Positions 1-10,000 of a stretch of DNA of 37,349 nucleotides are shown here, in pieces (the first letter of the stretch is position 1; the number at the start of each line of letters is the position of its first letter). The position numbers were made by a program, and so were the translations under genes. Below the pieces are notes generated by a model. The model searched no databases. It saw only the letters and a program-made list of their open reading frames with translations, and was not told the origin of the DNA. This DNA comes from JAUWNP01 sp034430655 (GTDB lineage: Bacteria; Chloroflexota; Anaerolineae; B4-G1). The stretch lies in NCBI GenBank assembly GCA_034430655.1, contig DAOUEC010000162.1, positions 1-37,349 on the forward strand, in the 5' to 3' direction.

Positions 1-2
1 GG

Positions 3-116
3 TGGGACTTGCCCAAGATTATCCACTACGTGAAGCGACAGAAGGAGCACCACGAAGCGGGCAGCCTGTGGGCGGAACTTGAGGAGACATTTGAGGTCGT
101 TGAAGCGGACACGTGA
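3..116 (+). CDS. IS200/REP-type (Y1) transposase, C-terminal fragment
   Basis: The frame is open from the window edge and encodes 37 residues ending at TGA 114-116. It contains IIHYVKRQKEHH followed by an acidic, aromatic tail (WAELEETFEVV). The Y-x2-Q-x2-HH pattern near the C-terminus is typical of the small HUH tyrosine transposases of the IS200/IS605 and REP-associated (RAYT) families, whose catalytic tyrosine lies in the C-terminal helix. Everything upstream is outside the window, so I cannot say whether the gene is intact. The palindromic repeats immediately downstream fit a RAYT with its substrate repeats. The family call rests on this short tail only. Confidence 0.6.
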   Translation, partial: WDLPKIIHYVKRQKEHHEAGSLWAELEETFEVVEADT

Positions 117-461
117 GTCAGCCGACCACGCTGGTGGTCGGCCGGCGCGAAGCGCCCCCCAGCCGCGATTTCAATCGGCGGCAAAGGGTGGGGTGTGGCG
201 GGCGGGGGCGGGGGCCGTCACACTGAAGTGTGCAGTGGGAGGGCCTGCGGCCGGGCGTCGGCCTGCGCCGACGCTGACCCGACCACGCAGGTGGTCGGCC
301 GGCGCGAAGCGCCCTCAAGCCGCGATTTCAATCGGCGGCAAGTGTGGCGGGCGGAGGCCGTCACACTGAAGTGTGTGGCAGAGGGCCTGCGGCCGGGCGT
401 CGGCCGGTGCGAAGCGCCCCCAAGCCGCGATTTCAATCGGCGGCTGTTGAAAGGAGTGATC
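117..461. repeat. Cluster of palindromic repeats (REP-like) with no gene
   Basis: This 345-base gap holds a repeated mosaic of small palindromes. A 22-base unit beginning AGCCGCGATTTC and ending CGGCGGC occurs at 161-182, 318-339 and 423-444; it folds as CGATT/AATCG inside GCCG/CGGC with one bulge. CCGACCAC-N4-GTGGTCGG occurs at 122-141 and 279-298. CACACT-GA-AGTGTG occurs at 219-232 and 362-375. GGCGC-GAA-GCGCC also recurs. The three main units are 157 and 105 bases apart, so this is not a CRISPR. Open frames across it are repeat translations, not genes. The last unit ends 17 bases before the next start codon. Confidence 0.75.
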
Positions 462-1832
462 ATGGGAAAACGCCTGATCGTCATCGGCGGAGTGGCGGCG
501 GGGATGAGCGCTGCCGCCAAGGCGAAGCGCGTGAACCGCGAGATGGAAGCCGTCGTCTACGAGAAAAGCCCGTATATCTCGTATGCGGCCTGCGGGATGC
601 CCTATTTCATCGCCGGGGACATCAGCGACTATCGCAGTCTCCTCGCGCGCACCTCGGAGCAGATGGCGAAACAGGGCGTGGAGGTGCATGTCCGCCACGA
701 GGTGACGGCTGTTGACCCCGACGCGCGGACGGTGACCGTGCGTGACCTGGAAGGAAAGCGTGAGTTCACGCAGGGGTACGACAGGCTGGTCATCGCCACC
801 GGTGCGCGCCCGGCGCAGCCTCCCCTGCCCGGCCTCGACCTGGAGGGGGTTTTTGTGCTGCGCTCGTTGGAAGAAGGGAGAGCCATCCGGCGCTTCCTCG
901 TCGAGCACAGGGAGCACGGGGAACACAGGCCGCAGCGGGCACTCGTCCTCGGCGGCGGCTACGTCGGCGTGGAGATGGCCGAAACCTTCCGGCGGCTGGG
1001 GTTGGAAGTCAGGATGGTGATCCGCTCCGGCAAGGTGATGCGTACCGCGCTCGACGACGATGTGCGCGAGTTGGTGGAGGAAGAACTTGCACGCCAGGGG
1101 GTGGAGGTGGTGCAGGGTAAACCCACCGGCTTCGAGGGCCGCCGCCGGGTGGAGGCAGTGGTCGTTGAGAACGAGGACGAGGACGGACGCTATCCGTGCG
1201 ACGTGGCGCTGTTGGGAATCGGCGCGCGGCCCGAGGTGACGCTGGCGCGGGCGGCGGGGGTGGCCCTGGGTGCGACGGGGGCCATCGCCACCGACAGCCA
1301 CATGCGCACCAATCTGCCCGACGTGTACGCGGCGGGCGATTGCGCTGAAGCGTTTCACCTGGTCACCGGCGAACCGGCCTACATCCCGCTGGGCAGCACG
1401 GCCAACAAACAGGGGCGCGTGGCCGGGACGAACGCCGCTGGAGGTGAGGCGACCTTTGGCGGGGTGGTGGGCACGATGGTTGTGCGGGCGTTCGATCTGG
1501 CGGTGGCCCGCACCGGGCTCACAGCGGTTCAGGCCCAGTCTTTGGGATACGCCGTGCGCGCACCGATGATCGAGGCCATGGATGCCTCGCGCTATTTCCC
1601 AGGCGCGTCGCCCATCCACGTCAAACTGGTGGTGGATGAGGAGACCGGGCGGCTGCTGGGTGGGCAGATCGCTGGGCGACGCGGGGTGGCCAAGCGCATA
1701 GACGTGCTGGCGACGGCGCTTCATCATCGGCTGACCGTGACCGACCTGCAACGGCTGGATTTGAGTTACTCGCCGCCCTTTGCACCGGTGTGGGACCCCA
1801 TCCTGGTGGCGGCCAACGTGGCGGCGAGATAG
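462..1832 (+). CDS. cdr: CoA-disulfide reductase-like FAD/NAD(P)H oxidoreductase
   Basis: The protein has 456 residues. It starts at ATG 462 after AAGGAGTG (451-458); longer in-frame starts upstream run through the repeat cluster and are rejected. The N-terminal FAD fold shows IGGVAAG (residues 8-14), and a single redox-active cysteine lies in SYAACGMPY (Cys44), the pattern of CoA-disulfide reductases and related NADH oxidases rather than the CxxxxC of glutathione reductase. A second dinucleotide fold has LGGGYVGVEMAE, followed by the FAD-contact motif VYAAGDCAEA and a C-terminal dimerisation domain ending in a YSPPFAPVWDP segment. Expected role: NAD(P)H-dependent reduction of CoA disulfide, persulfide or oxygen in the cytoplasm. 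NADH oxidase or a polysulfide reductase are alternatives that sequence alone cannot exclude. Confidence 0.85.
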   Translation: MGKRLIVIGGVAAGMSAAAKAKRVNREMEAVVYEKSPYISYAACGMPYFIAGDISDYRSLLARTSEQMAKQGVEVHVRHEVTAVDPDARTVTVRDLEGKREFTQGYDRLVIATGARPAQPPLPGLDLEGVFVLRSLEEGRAIRRFLVEHREHGEHRPQRALVLGGGYVGVEMAETFRRLGLEVRMVIRSGKVMRTALDDDVRELVEEELARQGVEVVQGKPTGFEGRRRVEAVVVENEDEDGRYPCDVALLGIGARPEVTLARAAGVALGATGAIATDSHMRTNLPDVYAAGDCAEAFHLVTGEPAYIPLGSTANKQGRVAGTNAAGGEATFGGVVGTMVVRAFDLAVARTGLTAVQAQSLGYAVRAPMIEAMDASRYFPGASPIHVKLVVDEETGRLLGGQIAGRRGVAKRIDVLATALHHRLTVTDLQRLDLSYSPPFAPVWDPILVAANVAAR

Positions 1833-1900
1833 CCCCGGATAAAGAAATACACGATAATGGAGGGGAATGTGCCGTGTATCGTGTATTTCCCCATCCGGGG
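1833..1900. repeat. Long inverted repeat between cdr and glmS
   Basis: A near-perfect palindrome begins directly after the cdr stop codon. The left arm (1833-1856: CCCCGGAT, aaa, GAAATACACGATA) pairs with the right arm (1877-1900: TATCGTGTATTTC, ccc, ATCCGGGG), giving 8 and 13 paired bases separated by a 3x3 internal loop, with a 20-base apical loop. No T-run follows, so it is not a standard intrinsic terminator. It lies 18 bases upstream of glmS and could act on its mRNA, or be a small MITE. Confidence 0.8.
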
Positions 1901-1918
1901 TAATCGGGAGGTGAACCC

Positions 1919-3759
<1,841 letters not shown>

Positions 3760-3763
<4 letters not shown>

Positions 3764-3852
3764 GGGCAGGCCTTGCGCCTGCCCCAGAGGGCTGCCCCTG
3801 CCCCAGAGGGCGCCCCCTGCCTCAGAGGGCGACCACAAGGGTGCGCCCCTAC
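3760..3852. repeat. GTAGGGGC-family repeat overlapping the glmS stop
   Basis: The element is bounded by GTAGGGGC (3760-3767) and GCGCCCCTAC (3843-3852). It opens with a 9-bp hairpin, GGGGCAGGC-cttgc-GCCTGCCCC (3763-3785), and then carries repeats of the form CTGCCYCAGAGGGC. Related elements lie at 16118-16144 and 22027-22049. The hairpin might terminate transcription after glmS, but no T-run follows. Confidence 0.65.
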
Positions 3853-3888
3853 ATATTGAGATGATACGTTTTCTGCATAAGGAGGCCT

Positions 3889-5679
3889 ATGTGTGGCATC
3901 TTTGGTATAATCGTGGAATGGGAGCAACCCCTGGGTGAGATTCTCGTCCAGGCCGGGCGGCGGCTTTCCTACCGGGGCTACGACTCGGTCGGCTGCGCCA
4001 CGCTGCGCGACGATGGCACGATTGACCTGCGCAAGGACATGGGGAAGGTGGACGAGGTGGCGGCGCGGCTGAGGTTCTCCGAGATGATCGGCCGGCGAGG
4101 CATCGTCCAACTGCGCTGGGCCACCTTTGGAGTGCCCTCACAGGTCAATTCCCAACCCCACCTGGACTCCGACGGCGACCTGGTGGGCGCGCACAACGGC
4201 AACGTCGTCAACAACGTCGAACTGCGCCAGCAATTCATCGCTGAGGGGATGACGGTGCGCTCGACCAACGACGGCGAGTCCTGCGTCCACGCCGTCGAGC
4301 GCTACGTGGACCAGGGCCACGGCATGGTCGAGGCCATCCGCCGCGCCTACGACGACCTGGAGGGCGATTACGCCTTCGTCATCGGGCGGGTTGGCGAAGA
4401 GGCGCTCTATGCCATCAAGAAGGGCTCTGGGCTGGTGGTCGGTCTGGGCGAAGGCTTCACCTGCTGCTCCTCCGACTTGCCCTCTATCTTGCCGCTGACC
4501 CGCCGCATCCTGCGCGTGCGGGACGGCGAGATCGTCGTCCTGTGGGCCGATCGGGTGGAACTGCGACGGGTGGAGGACGGGAGCCTCGTCGTCCGAGAGG
4601 TGGAGAAGGTGACTGAGAGCATGGAGGTGGTCGAGAAGGGGGGCTACCCGCACTTCATGCTCAAGGAGATCCACGAGCAGCCGCAGATGGCGGGGGAACT
4701 GCTGCGCCTGCTGGCGGCCTTTCCCCACGTGACGCCGATGGCAGAGGCCATGCAGCGGGCACGCCACCTGTACTTCGTGGGCTGCGGCACCAGTTACCAC
4801 GCCTGCCTGCTGGGAGCAGTCTACGCGGCGCGGCTGGCGGGACGCCCGGTCATCCCTGTGCTGGCCCCTCAGTTCATCGCCCAGTATGGCCCTGCGCTGA
4901 CCCCTGATGACGTGGCTCTCTTCGTCAGCCAGAGCGGAGAGACGAAGGACGTGCTCAACGCGCTGGAGGTGGCCGAGACCCGTGATGTGATCCCTCTGGG
5001 GCTGGTCAACGTCCTGGGCTCGACCCTGATGAACGAGAGCGAACACTACCTGCCCCTGGCCTGTGGCTATGAGATCAGCGTGCCGGCGACGAAGACTTTC
5101 GTCAACCAGGTGGTCGCCTTCCTATACCTGGCGCTGCGGATGGGCGAGCGGCCCACTGCCGTGCTGGACCCACTGCCCCACCTCCTGCAGCAGGCGCTTG
5201 AGGAGGTCGGGCCGCAGGTTGAGCGGGTGCTGCCGCTGCTGGAAGGTCGGGACGATCTCTACTCCCTGGGCTACGGTCTCACCTACCCCGTCGCGCTGGA
5301 GGGGGCGCTGAAACTGAAGGAGATTACCTATGCCCACTGCGAGGGCATGCTATCTACTGAGTTCAAACACGGGCCACTCTCGGCGGTGAGCGATGGCTAT
5401 CCGGTGCTCTTCGTCGTCGGGCCGGAGGACGTGGGGCTGCTGGTGAGCGCGATTAACGAGGTGACCTGTCGCGGCGGGTGGGCGATCGTGGTGGCGGAGG
5501 AGGATGCGCGCCTGCGCGCTAACGCCCACGATTTGATCGTGCTGCCCAGGTCCGGCCCCTTGCTGATGCCCATCCTGGCGACGCTGCCGCTGCAACTGTT
5601 GTCCTATCGCATGAGCGTGGCGCGTGGCTACGACCCCGACTTCCCGCGCAACCTGAGCAAGACGCTGACGGTGGATTGA
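3889..5679 (+). CDS. GlmS-like amidotransferase/SIS isomerase paralog
   Basis: This 596-residue protein starts at ATG 3889 behind AAGGAGG (3879-3885), in the same orientation as glmS. It keeps N-terminal MCGIFGI (Cys2), HNG (residues 102-104), both SIS domains (CGTSYHA, SQSGETKD, LEGALKLKEITYAH, FKHGPL) and the C-terminal PRNLSKTLTVD. The glutaminase pocket differs from the neighbour: HTRWATHG becomes QLRWATFG (residues 74-81) and NAHPH becomes NSQPH (87-91), so three histidines are lost while Arg76, Asn103 and Asp128 remain. The sugar-isomerising half looks active. It may aminate a different keto-sugar, or be a weak or regulatory GlmS. The next gene, a glycosyltransferase, starts 2 bases after its stop and is probably co-transcribed, which favours a role in making a surface glycan. 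Confidence 0.85.
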   Translation: MCGIFGIIVEWEQPLGEILVQAGRRLSYRGYDSVGCATLRDDGTIDLRKDMGKVDEVAARLRFSEMIGRRGIVQLRWATFGVPSQVNSQPHLDSDGDLVGAHNGNVVNNVELRQQFIAEGMTVRSTNDGESCVHAVERYVDQGHGMVEAIRRAYDDLEGDYAFVIGRVGEEALYAIKKGSGLVVGLGEGFTCCSSDLPSILPLTRRILRVRDGEIVVLWADRVELRRVEDGSLVVREVEKVTESMEVVEKGGYPHFMLKEIHEQPQMAGELLRLLAAFPHVTPMAEAMQRARHLYFVGCGTSYHACLLGAVYAARLAGRPVIPVLAPQFIAQYGPALTPDDVALFVSQSGETKDVLNALEVAETRDVIPLGLVNVLGSTLMNESEHYLPLACGYEISVPATKTFVNQVVAFLYLALRMGERPTAVLDPLPHLLQQALEEVGPQVERVLPLLEGRDDLYSLGYGLTYPVALEGALKLKEITYAHCEGMLSTEFKHGPLSAVSDGYPVLFVVGPEDVGLLVSAINEVTCRGGWAIVVAEEDARLRANAHDLIVLPRSGPLLMPILATLPLQLLSYRMSVARGYDPDFPRNLSKTLTVD

Positions 5680-5681
5680 GT

Positions 5682-6923
5682 ATGCGTATCGTCATGGTCG
5701 GCCCCTTCGGGCTGCGGCTCCGGGGCACAATGAGCGTGCGGGCACTGCCGATGGCAAGGGCGTTGGCTGCGCGCGGTCACGCCGTGACGCTGCTCCTCCC
5801 CCCCTGGCAGAACCCGGAGGACGCCGGTCGGTGCTGGGAGGAAGATGGTGTTGCCATCGAGAACATCGCCCTGCCGCCGCGCATCCCCGGCCTCTTCCAC
5901 CTGCTGACCGCTCTCCGGCTGGCCCGCCGGGCGTTGGCCCTCCGTCCCGCCGTGGTGCATCTCTTCAAGCCCAAGGCCTACAGCGGGCTGACCCACTACC
6001 TGTTGGCGCATATCCCCGGCCAGCGTCGCCCCCGCCTCATCGTGGACACCGACGATTGGGAAGGCCCCGGCGGCTGGAACGAGATCGGCGGCTATACCCT
6101 GGCGCAACGGCAGTTCTTCGCCTGGCAGGAGCGCTGGGGCCTCACCCACGCCGACGCAATCACCGTCGCCAGCCGCACACTGGAGAGCCTCGTCTGGGCG
6201 CTGGGGGTGCCGCAGCAGCGAGTGTTCTACGTCCCCAATGGTGTCTCGACTTCGCAATTCGCAATTCGCAATTCGCAATCTGCAATCTCGAATTTACAAT
6301 CTGTAATCCTTCTATACACCCGCTTCTTCGAGTTCCCCGTCTCCCGCGTCATTGAGGTGTTGCAGCATGTGCGCGAGCGAATCCCAGAGGCGCGATTGCT
6401 CGTCGTTGGCAAAGGGCTCTTTGGCGAGGAGGAAGAGCTGTTTGACTTGGCCGTCCAATCCGACCTGACCGTACAGCGAGACGTGTCCATCCCCTTGTCT
6501 CCTCGTCCCCTTGTCCCCTTGTCATCTGCTGAGTCATCTGCCGATATACTCTACGCTGGGTGGGTTCCCTCTGACACACTCCCCGCCTACTTCGCCCAGG
6601 CAGACGTCGCCATCTACCCCTTCGACGACACGCTGGTCAACCGGGCCAAGTGCGCGGTGAAGTTGCGCGACCTGCTGGCGGCGGGGGTGCCGGTCGTGGC
6701 CGAGGCGGTGGGCCAGAACAGGGAGATGGTCCGCCACGGCGAGACCGGCTGGCTGGTGGACCCCGGCGACGTGGACTCTTTCGCCGAGGCGGTGGTACGG
6801 TTGTTGGAGGACGCGCCGCTGCGGGAGCGGCTGGGCCGTGCAGCCGCCCGCGACATGCGGGAGCGATTCGCGTGGGGGCGGCTGGTGGAGACAGTCGAAC
6901 TGGCCTATGGGGTGGGGCGGTGA
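5682..6923 (+). CDS. GT4-family glycosyltransferase with in-frame repeat inserts
   Basis: The protein has 413 residues and a GT-B fold. The N-terminal half starts MRIVMVGPFGLRLRG, the usual GT4 opening with a glycine-rich acceptor loop. The C-terminal half has ILYAGWVP, a segment around ADVAIYPFDD, KLRDLLAAGVPVVAEAVGQN with the E-x7-E-like nucleotide-sugar region, and GETGWLVDPGD. ATG 5682 is preferred to TTG 5676 because it opens directly on the family's first strand; spacing to the preceding stop is 2 bases, so coupling is likely. Two low-complexity inserts interrupt the fold: residues about 190-209 (SQFAIRNSQSAISN...) after VPNGV, and about 270-285 (PLSPRPLVPLSS) before ILYAGW. Both are DNA repeats read in frame. 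The sugar donor and acceptor cannot be told. Confidence 0.85.
   Translation: MRIVMVGPFGLRLRGTMSVRALPMARALAARGHAVTLLLPPWQNPEDAGRCWEEDGVAIENIALPPRIPGLFHLLTALRLARRALALRPAVVHLFKPKAYSGLTHYLLAHIPGQRRPRLIVDTDDWEGPGGWNEIGGYTLAQRQFFAWQERWGLTHADAITVASRTLESLVWALGVPQQRVFYVPNGVSTSQFAIRNSQSAISNLQSVILLYTRFFEFPVSRVIEVLQHVRERIPEARLLVVGKGLFGEEEELFDLAVQSDLTVQRDVSIPLSPRPLVPLSSAESSADILYAGWVPSDTLPAYFAQADVAIYPFDDTLVNRAKCAVKLRDLLAAGVPVVAEAVGQNREMVRHGETGWLVDPGDVDSFAEAVVRLLEDAPLRERLGRAAARDMRERFAWGRLVETVELAYGVGR
6251..6309. repeat. In-frame TTCGCAA/CTGCAAT repeat inside GT4 gene
   Basis: About 59 bases of degenerate 7-base repeats (TTCGCAA, then TTCGCAA variants CTGCAAT, CTCGAAT, TTACAAT). The stretch is visibly AT-richer than its gene and keeps the reading frame. 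Confidence 0.8.
6490..6537. repeat. In-frame CCCCTTGTC repeat inside GT4 gene
   Basis: CCCCTTGTC-type units repeat (CCCCTTGTCTCCTCGTCCCC and onward), followed by GTCATCTGCTGA/GTCATCTGCCGA. The stretch encodes proline/serine-rich sequence in a surface loop position. Confidence 0.7.
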
Positions 6924-7097
6924 GAAGCCCTGGCTTGACGTGTTAACGATCATCTGATGGCGGGAACAGCCGAGGTCAGCCGGATCGTGCTGAACTTTGG
7001 TCAGCAGCCTCAACCGCCACATGGTGCGGAACTTTTGCCTGGCGTGTGACGTCTTTAGAGCACAGTAAGCCGCATCATACACCAAAGGAGGAACGTC

Positions 7098-10000
7098 ATG
7101 GATACCCATCCCCCTGTTGCAAACAAGCGCCGGCTCGCTACCGCGCCCCACGTGCTCATCATTCTGGCCGTGGTCGCTGGATTTGTGGCGCTGCAGTGGG
7201 TCACCACCCTGCCGGAGCGCATGGACGACCAGCAGACGGTTGTGGTGGGGCAGACCCGCTTCGCCCCCGATAGCGATGGGTCGGTGCGCGTGGTGGTGCA
7301 GGACTTCGGCGCTGGTCAACCCATCGCCGGCGCTCACGTGAAGGTCAGCCTGAAGCCGGACAACGGTCGGGCCATCCTTCTCTTCGAGGGGCAGACCGAC
7401 GAGACCGGCAGCCTGCCGGTTCGCTTCCACGTGCCAGCCGACGCGCCCGCCGAGGCCCAACTTGTGGTGGAGACCAGGTCGGCGGCGGGGCGGGACCGGG
7501 TGGAACAGCCGGTGACCATCCAACGGGAGTACCGGCTGCTTCTGACCAGTGACAAGTCCCTCTACCAGCCCGCCCAGACCATCCACATGCGCGCGCTGGC
7601 CCTCAGCACCTTCGACCTGACCCCCGCCCGTGGTGCGGCGGTTGACTTCCTGGTGGAGGATCCCAAAGGCAACAAAGTCTTCCGCCAGAGCGTCACCGCC
7701 TCCGACTTCGGCGTGGCCGCCGCCGACTTCACCCTGGCCGACCTGGTCAACCAGGGAGACTACAAACTCAGCGTCTCCATCGGCGACACCCGCTCCGAGA
7801 AGACGGTGGAGGTGCGCCCCTATGTGCTGCCCAAGTTCGGCGTGAATGTCTCCACTGACCGTTCCTTCTATCTCCCCGGACAGTGTGTGGAAGGGGTGGT
7901 GCAGGCTGACTACTTCTTCGGTAAGCCCGTGGCGCAGGGACAGGTGCGGCTCGTCGGCAGCGTATGGGACGTGGAGCGCACGGTGGTGGTGGACATAAGC
8001 GGCCAGACCGGCGAGAACGGCACCTACGAGTTCGGCTTCGACCTGCCCGAATACTTTGCTGGTTCGGGGTTGGAGTTGGGGCAGGCCCAGTTTGTGTTAG
8101 AGGTCACTGTCGTGGACCAGACCGACCACGCTGAGCAGACCAGCCAGGTGTTGCCCATCGCTGCCCAGCCGCTGGTCATCGAGGCGGTCGCCGAGAGCGG
8201 CGTCCTCAAGCCGGGCGTCGAGAACATTGTCTACGTGCTCACTTCCTACCCCGACGGTCGTCCCGCGCCAGCCTGGCTGCAAATCCGTGTGGACGGCGGG
8301 GAAGCGGTGGAACTCACCAGCGGTGAGTTCGGCCTGACCGAGTTCACCTTCACGCCGCAGCCGGGCACTCATCACATTCTCGACATCTTTGCCCAGGACG
8401 AGACGGGCCTCACGGCCGGGCGGCAGGTGGACTTTGAGACCGAATATGGAAGCGACAGCGTGCTCCTGCGGGCCGACCGGGCCGCCTACGTCGTCGGCGA
8501 GACGATGAACCTGGTGGCCTTCACGCCGGTCGCATCCGGCGACGTGTACCTGGACATCGTGAAGAGCGGGCAGACCCTCTCCACCCGCTCGGCCCGGGTC
8601 ACCAATGGCAAAGCGGAGTTCGCCGTGGACGTGAGTCCCGACCTGTACGGCACGCTTGAACTGCACGCCTACAAGGTGTTGCTGGAGGGCACCATCGTGC
8701 GCGACACGCGGCTGGTGGTGGTGGACGCGCCCAACGATCTGGCTATCACTGTCACCGCTGACAGGGATACTTACTTGCCGGGGGAAATGGCGACGATCAG
8801 TTTCCAGACGAGTGGGGCAGGGGAGCAGGGGAGCGGAGGAGCGGAGGTGGGAGTGCAGTCGGCGCTGGGCGTGGCTATTGTGGACGAGTCGGTCTTCGCC
8901 CTGCAGCGCCAGGACCCAGGCTTTGCCAAACTGTACTTCCTGTTGGAGCAAGAGTTGTTGGAGCCCTTCTACCAGATCAAGGGCTTTGAACTGCCTGCCT
9001 CTATCTCTCCCGATCAGGAGCAAATCCGGCTGGCGCAGGACGAGGCGGCCAAGGCTACCTGGGCCGGAGCACCGGTTTTGGCGGCCTCACACCCCATCAA
9101 CTCGCGCCAGGAGAAGATGAGCGCGGTTCTCGTGGCGCAGGAAAAGGGATTCGAGCGCATCGGCCAGGCATCTGTAGTCGGGTTAATCCTCATTCCACTG
9201 TTGCTGTGGGTAGTGGTGGTGGTTGCCCTGCGGCAAACCGGGATTGCAAAGCGCTCGCTCAAGCGACTGGCCGTTGCCTCTGGCATCCTGCTGCTGACCG
9301 GAGGATGCATGGCCGGTTGGTTCACGACGGGCGCTCCCTACTTCGACCCGGAAGAGGTGCTCATCCCGCTGGCCGACGTCTTCGGCCTGGGAGTGCTGAT
9401 CTTCGTCGGCTACGCCTGGGCTAAGCGTGATCCGGCGGCCAAATTCATCACGTTGCTGACACTGGCCTGGGGCACGCTTCTCTTCCTGCTGATTCGGGTT
9501 GCGGATCGTGGGGGCGAACCAGCCGAGGGGCTGATCATCGCGGGGCTCATCGCTTACCTGCTCATCCCCGGCGCGTATCTGCTCTTTGGGCAGGCCCGCT
9601 GGGTGCAGGAGCGCCGCTTCGCTGGCGCGTTGGTCACCGGGCTGGGGGCGCTTTCGGCGCTGCCGGCGATGGTGATCCTTCCAGCCGCCCTCATCTTTAC
9701 CCTGGGGCGTGTCGGCATGCCGATGGGCGCGATGGCCCCGCAGGCGTTGAGGGGGAATGAAGTGATAGTGGAGGAGGCGATGTTCGCGGGTCTCCCGGCC
9801 CCCACAGGGGTTCTGCCGATGGAGAAGGCAGCGGAAGACACAGCGTGGTACGCCGAAAACAAAGAGGCGGCCGGAGCCGCAGCCCCGCGCCTGCGGCAGT
9901 ATTTCCCCGAGACCCTCTACTGGGCGCCAGAGATCGTCACCGACGAGAACGGCTTCGTCTCGCTGGAAATCCCCATGGCCGACTCCATCACCACCTGGCG

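Noticed and set aside
195..461. N-terminal extension of the CoA-disulfide reductase gene
   Set aside because: The frame is open only because it translates the palindromic repeats; ATG 462 has the ribosome site and starts on the FAD-binding strand.
117..461. CRISPR array
   Set aside because: Only three main units, at unequal distances (157 and 105 bases), and the spacers themselves are repeated.
315..1751. 478-residue frame on the minus strand
   Set aside because: Antisense of cdr; no family resemblance and typical of GC-rich third-position shadows.
1833..1918. glmS ribozyme upstream of glmS
   Set aside because: Only 86 bases are available, filled by one long palindrome; I see no multi-pseudoknot core.
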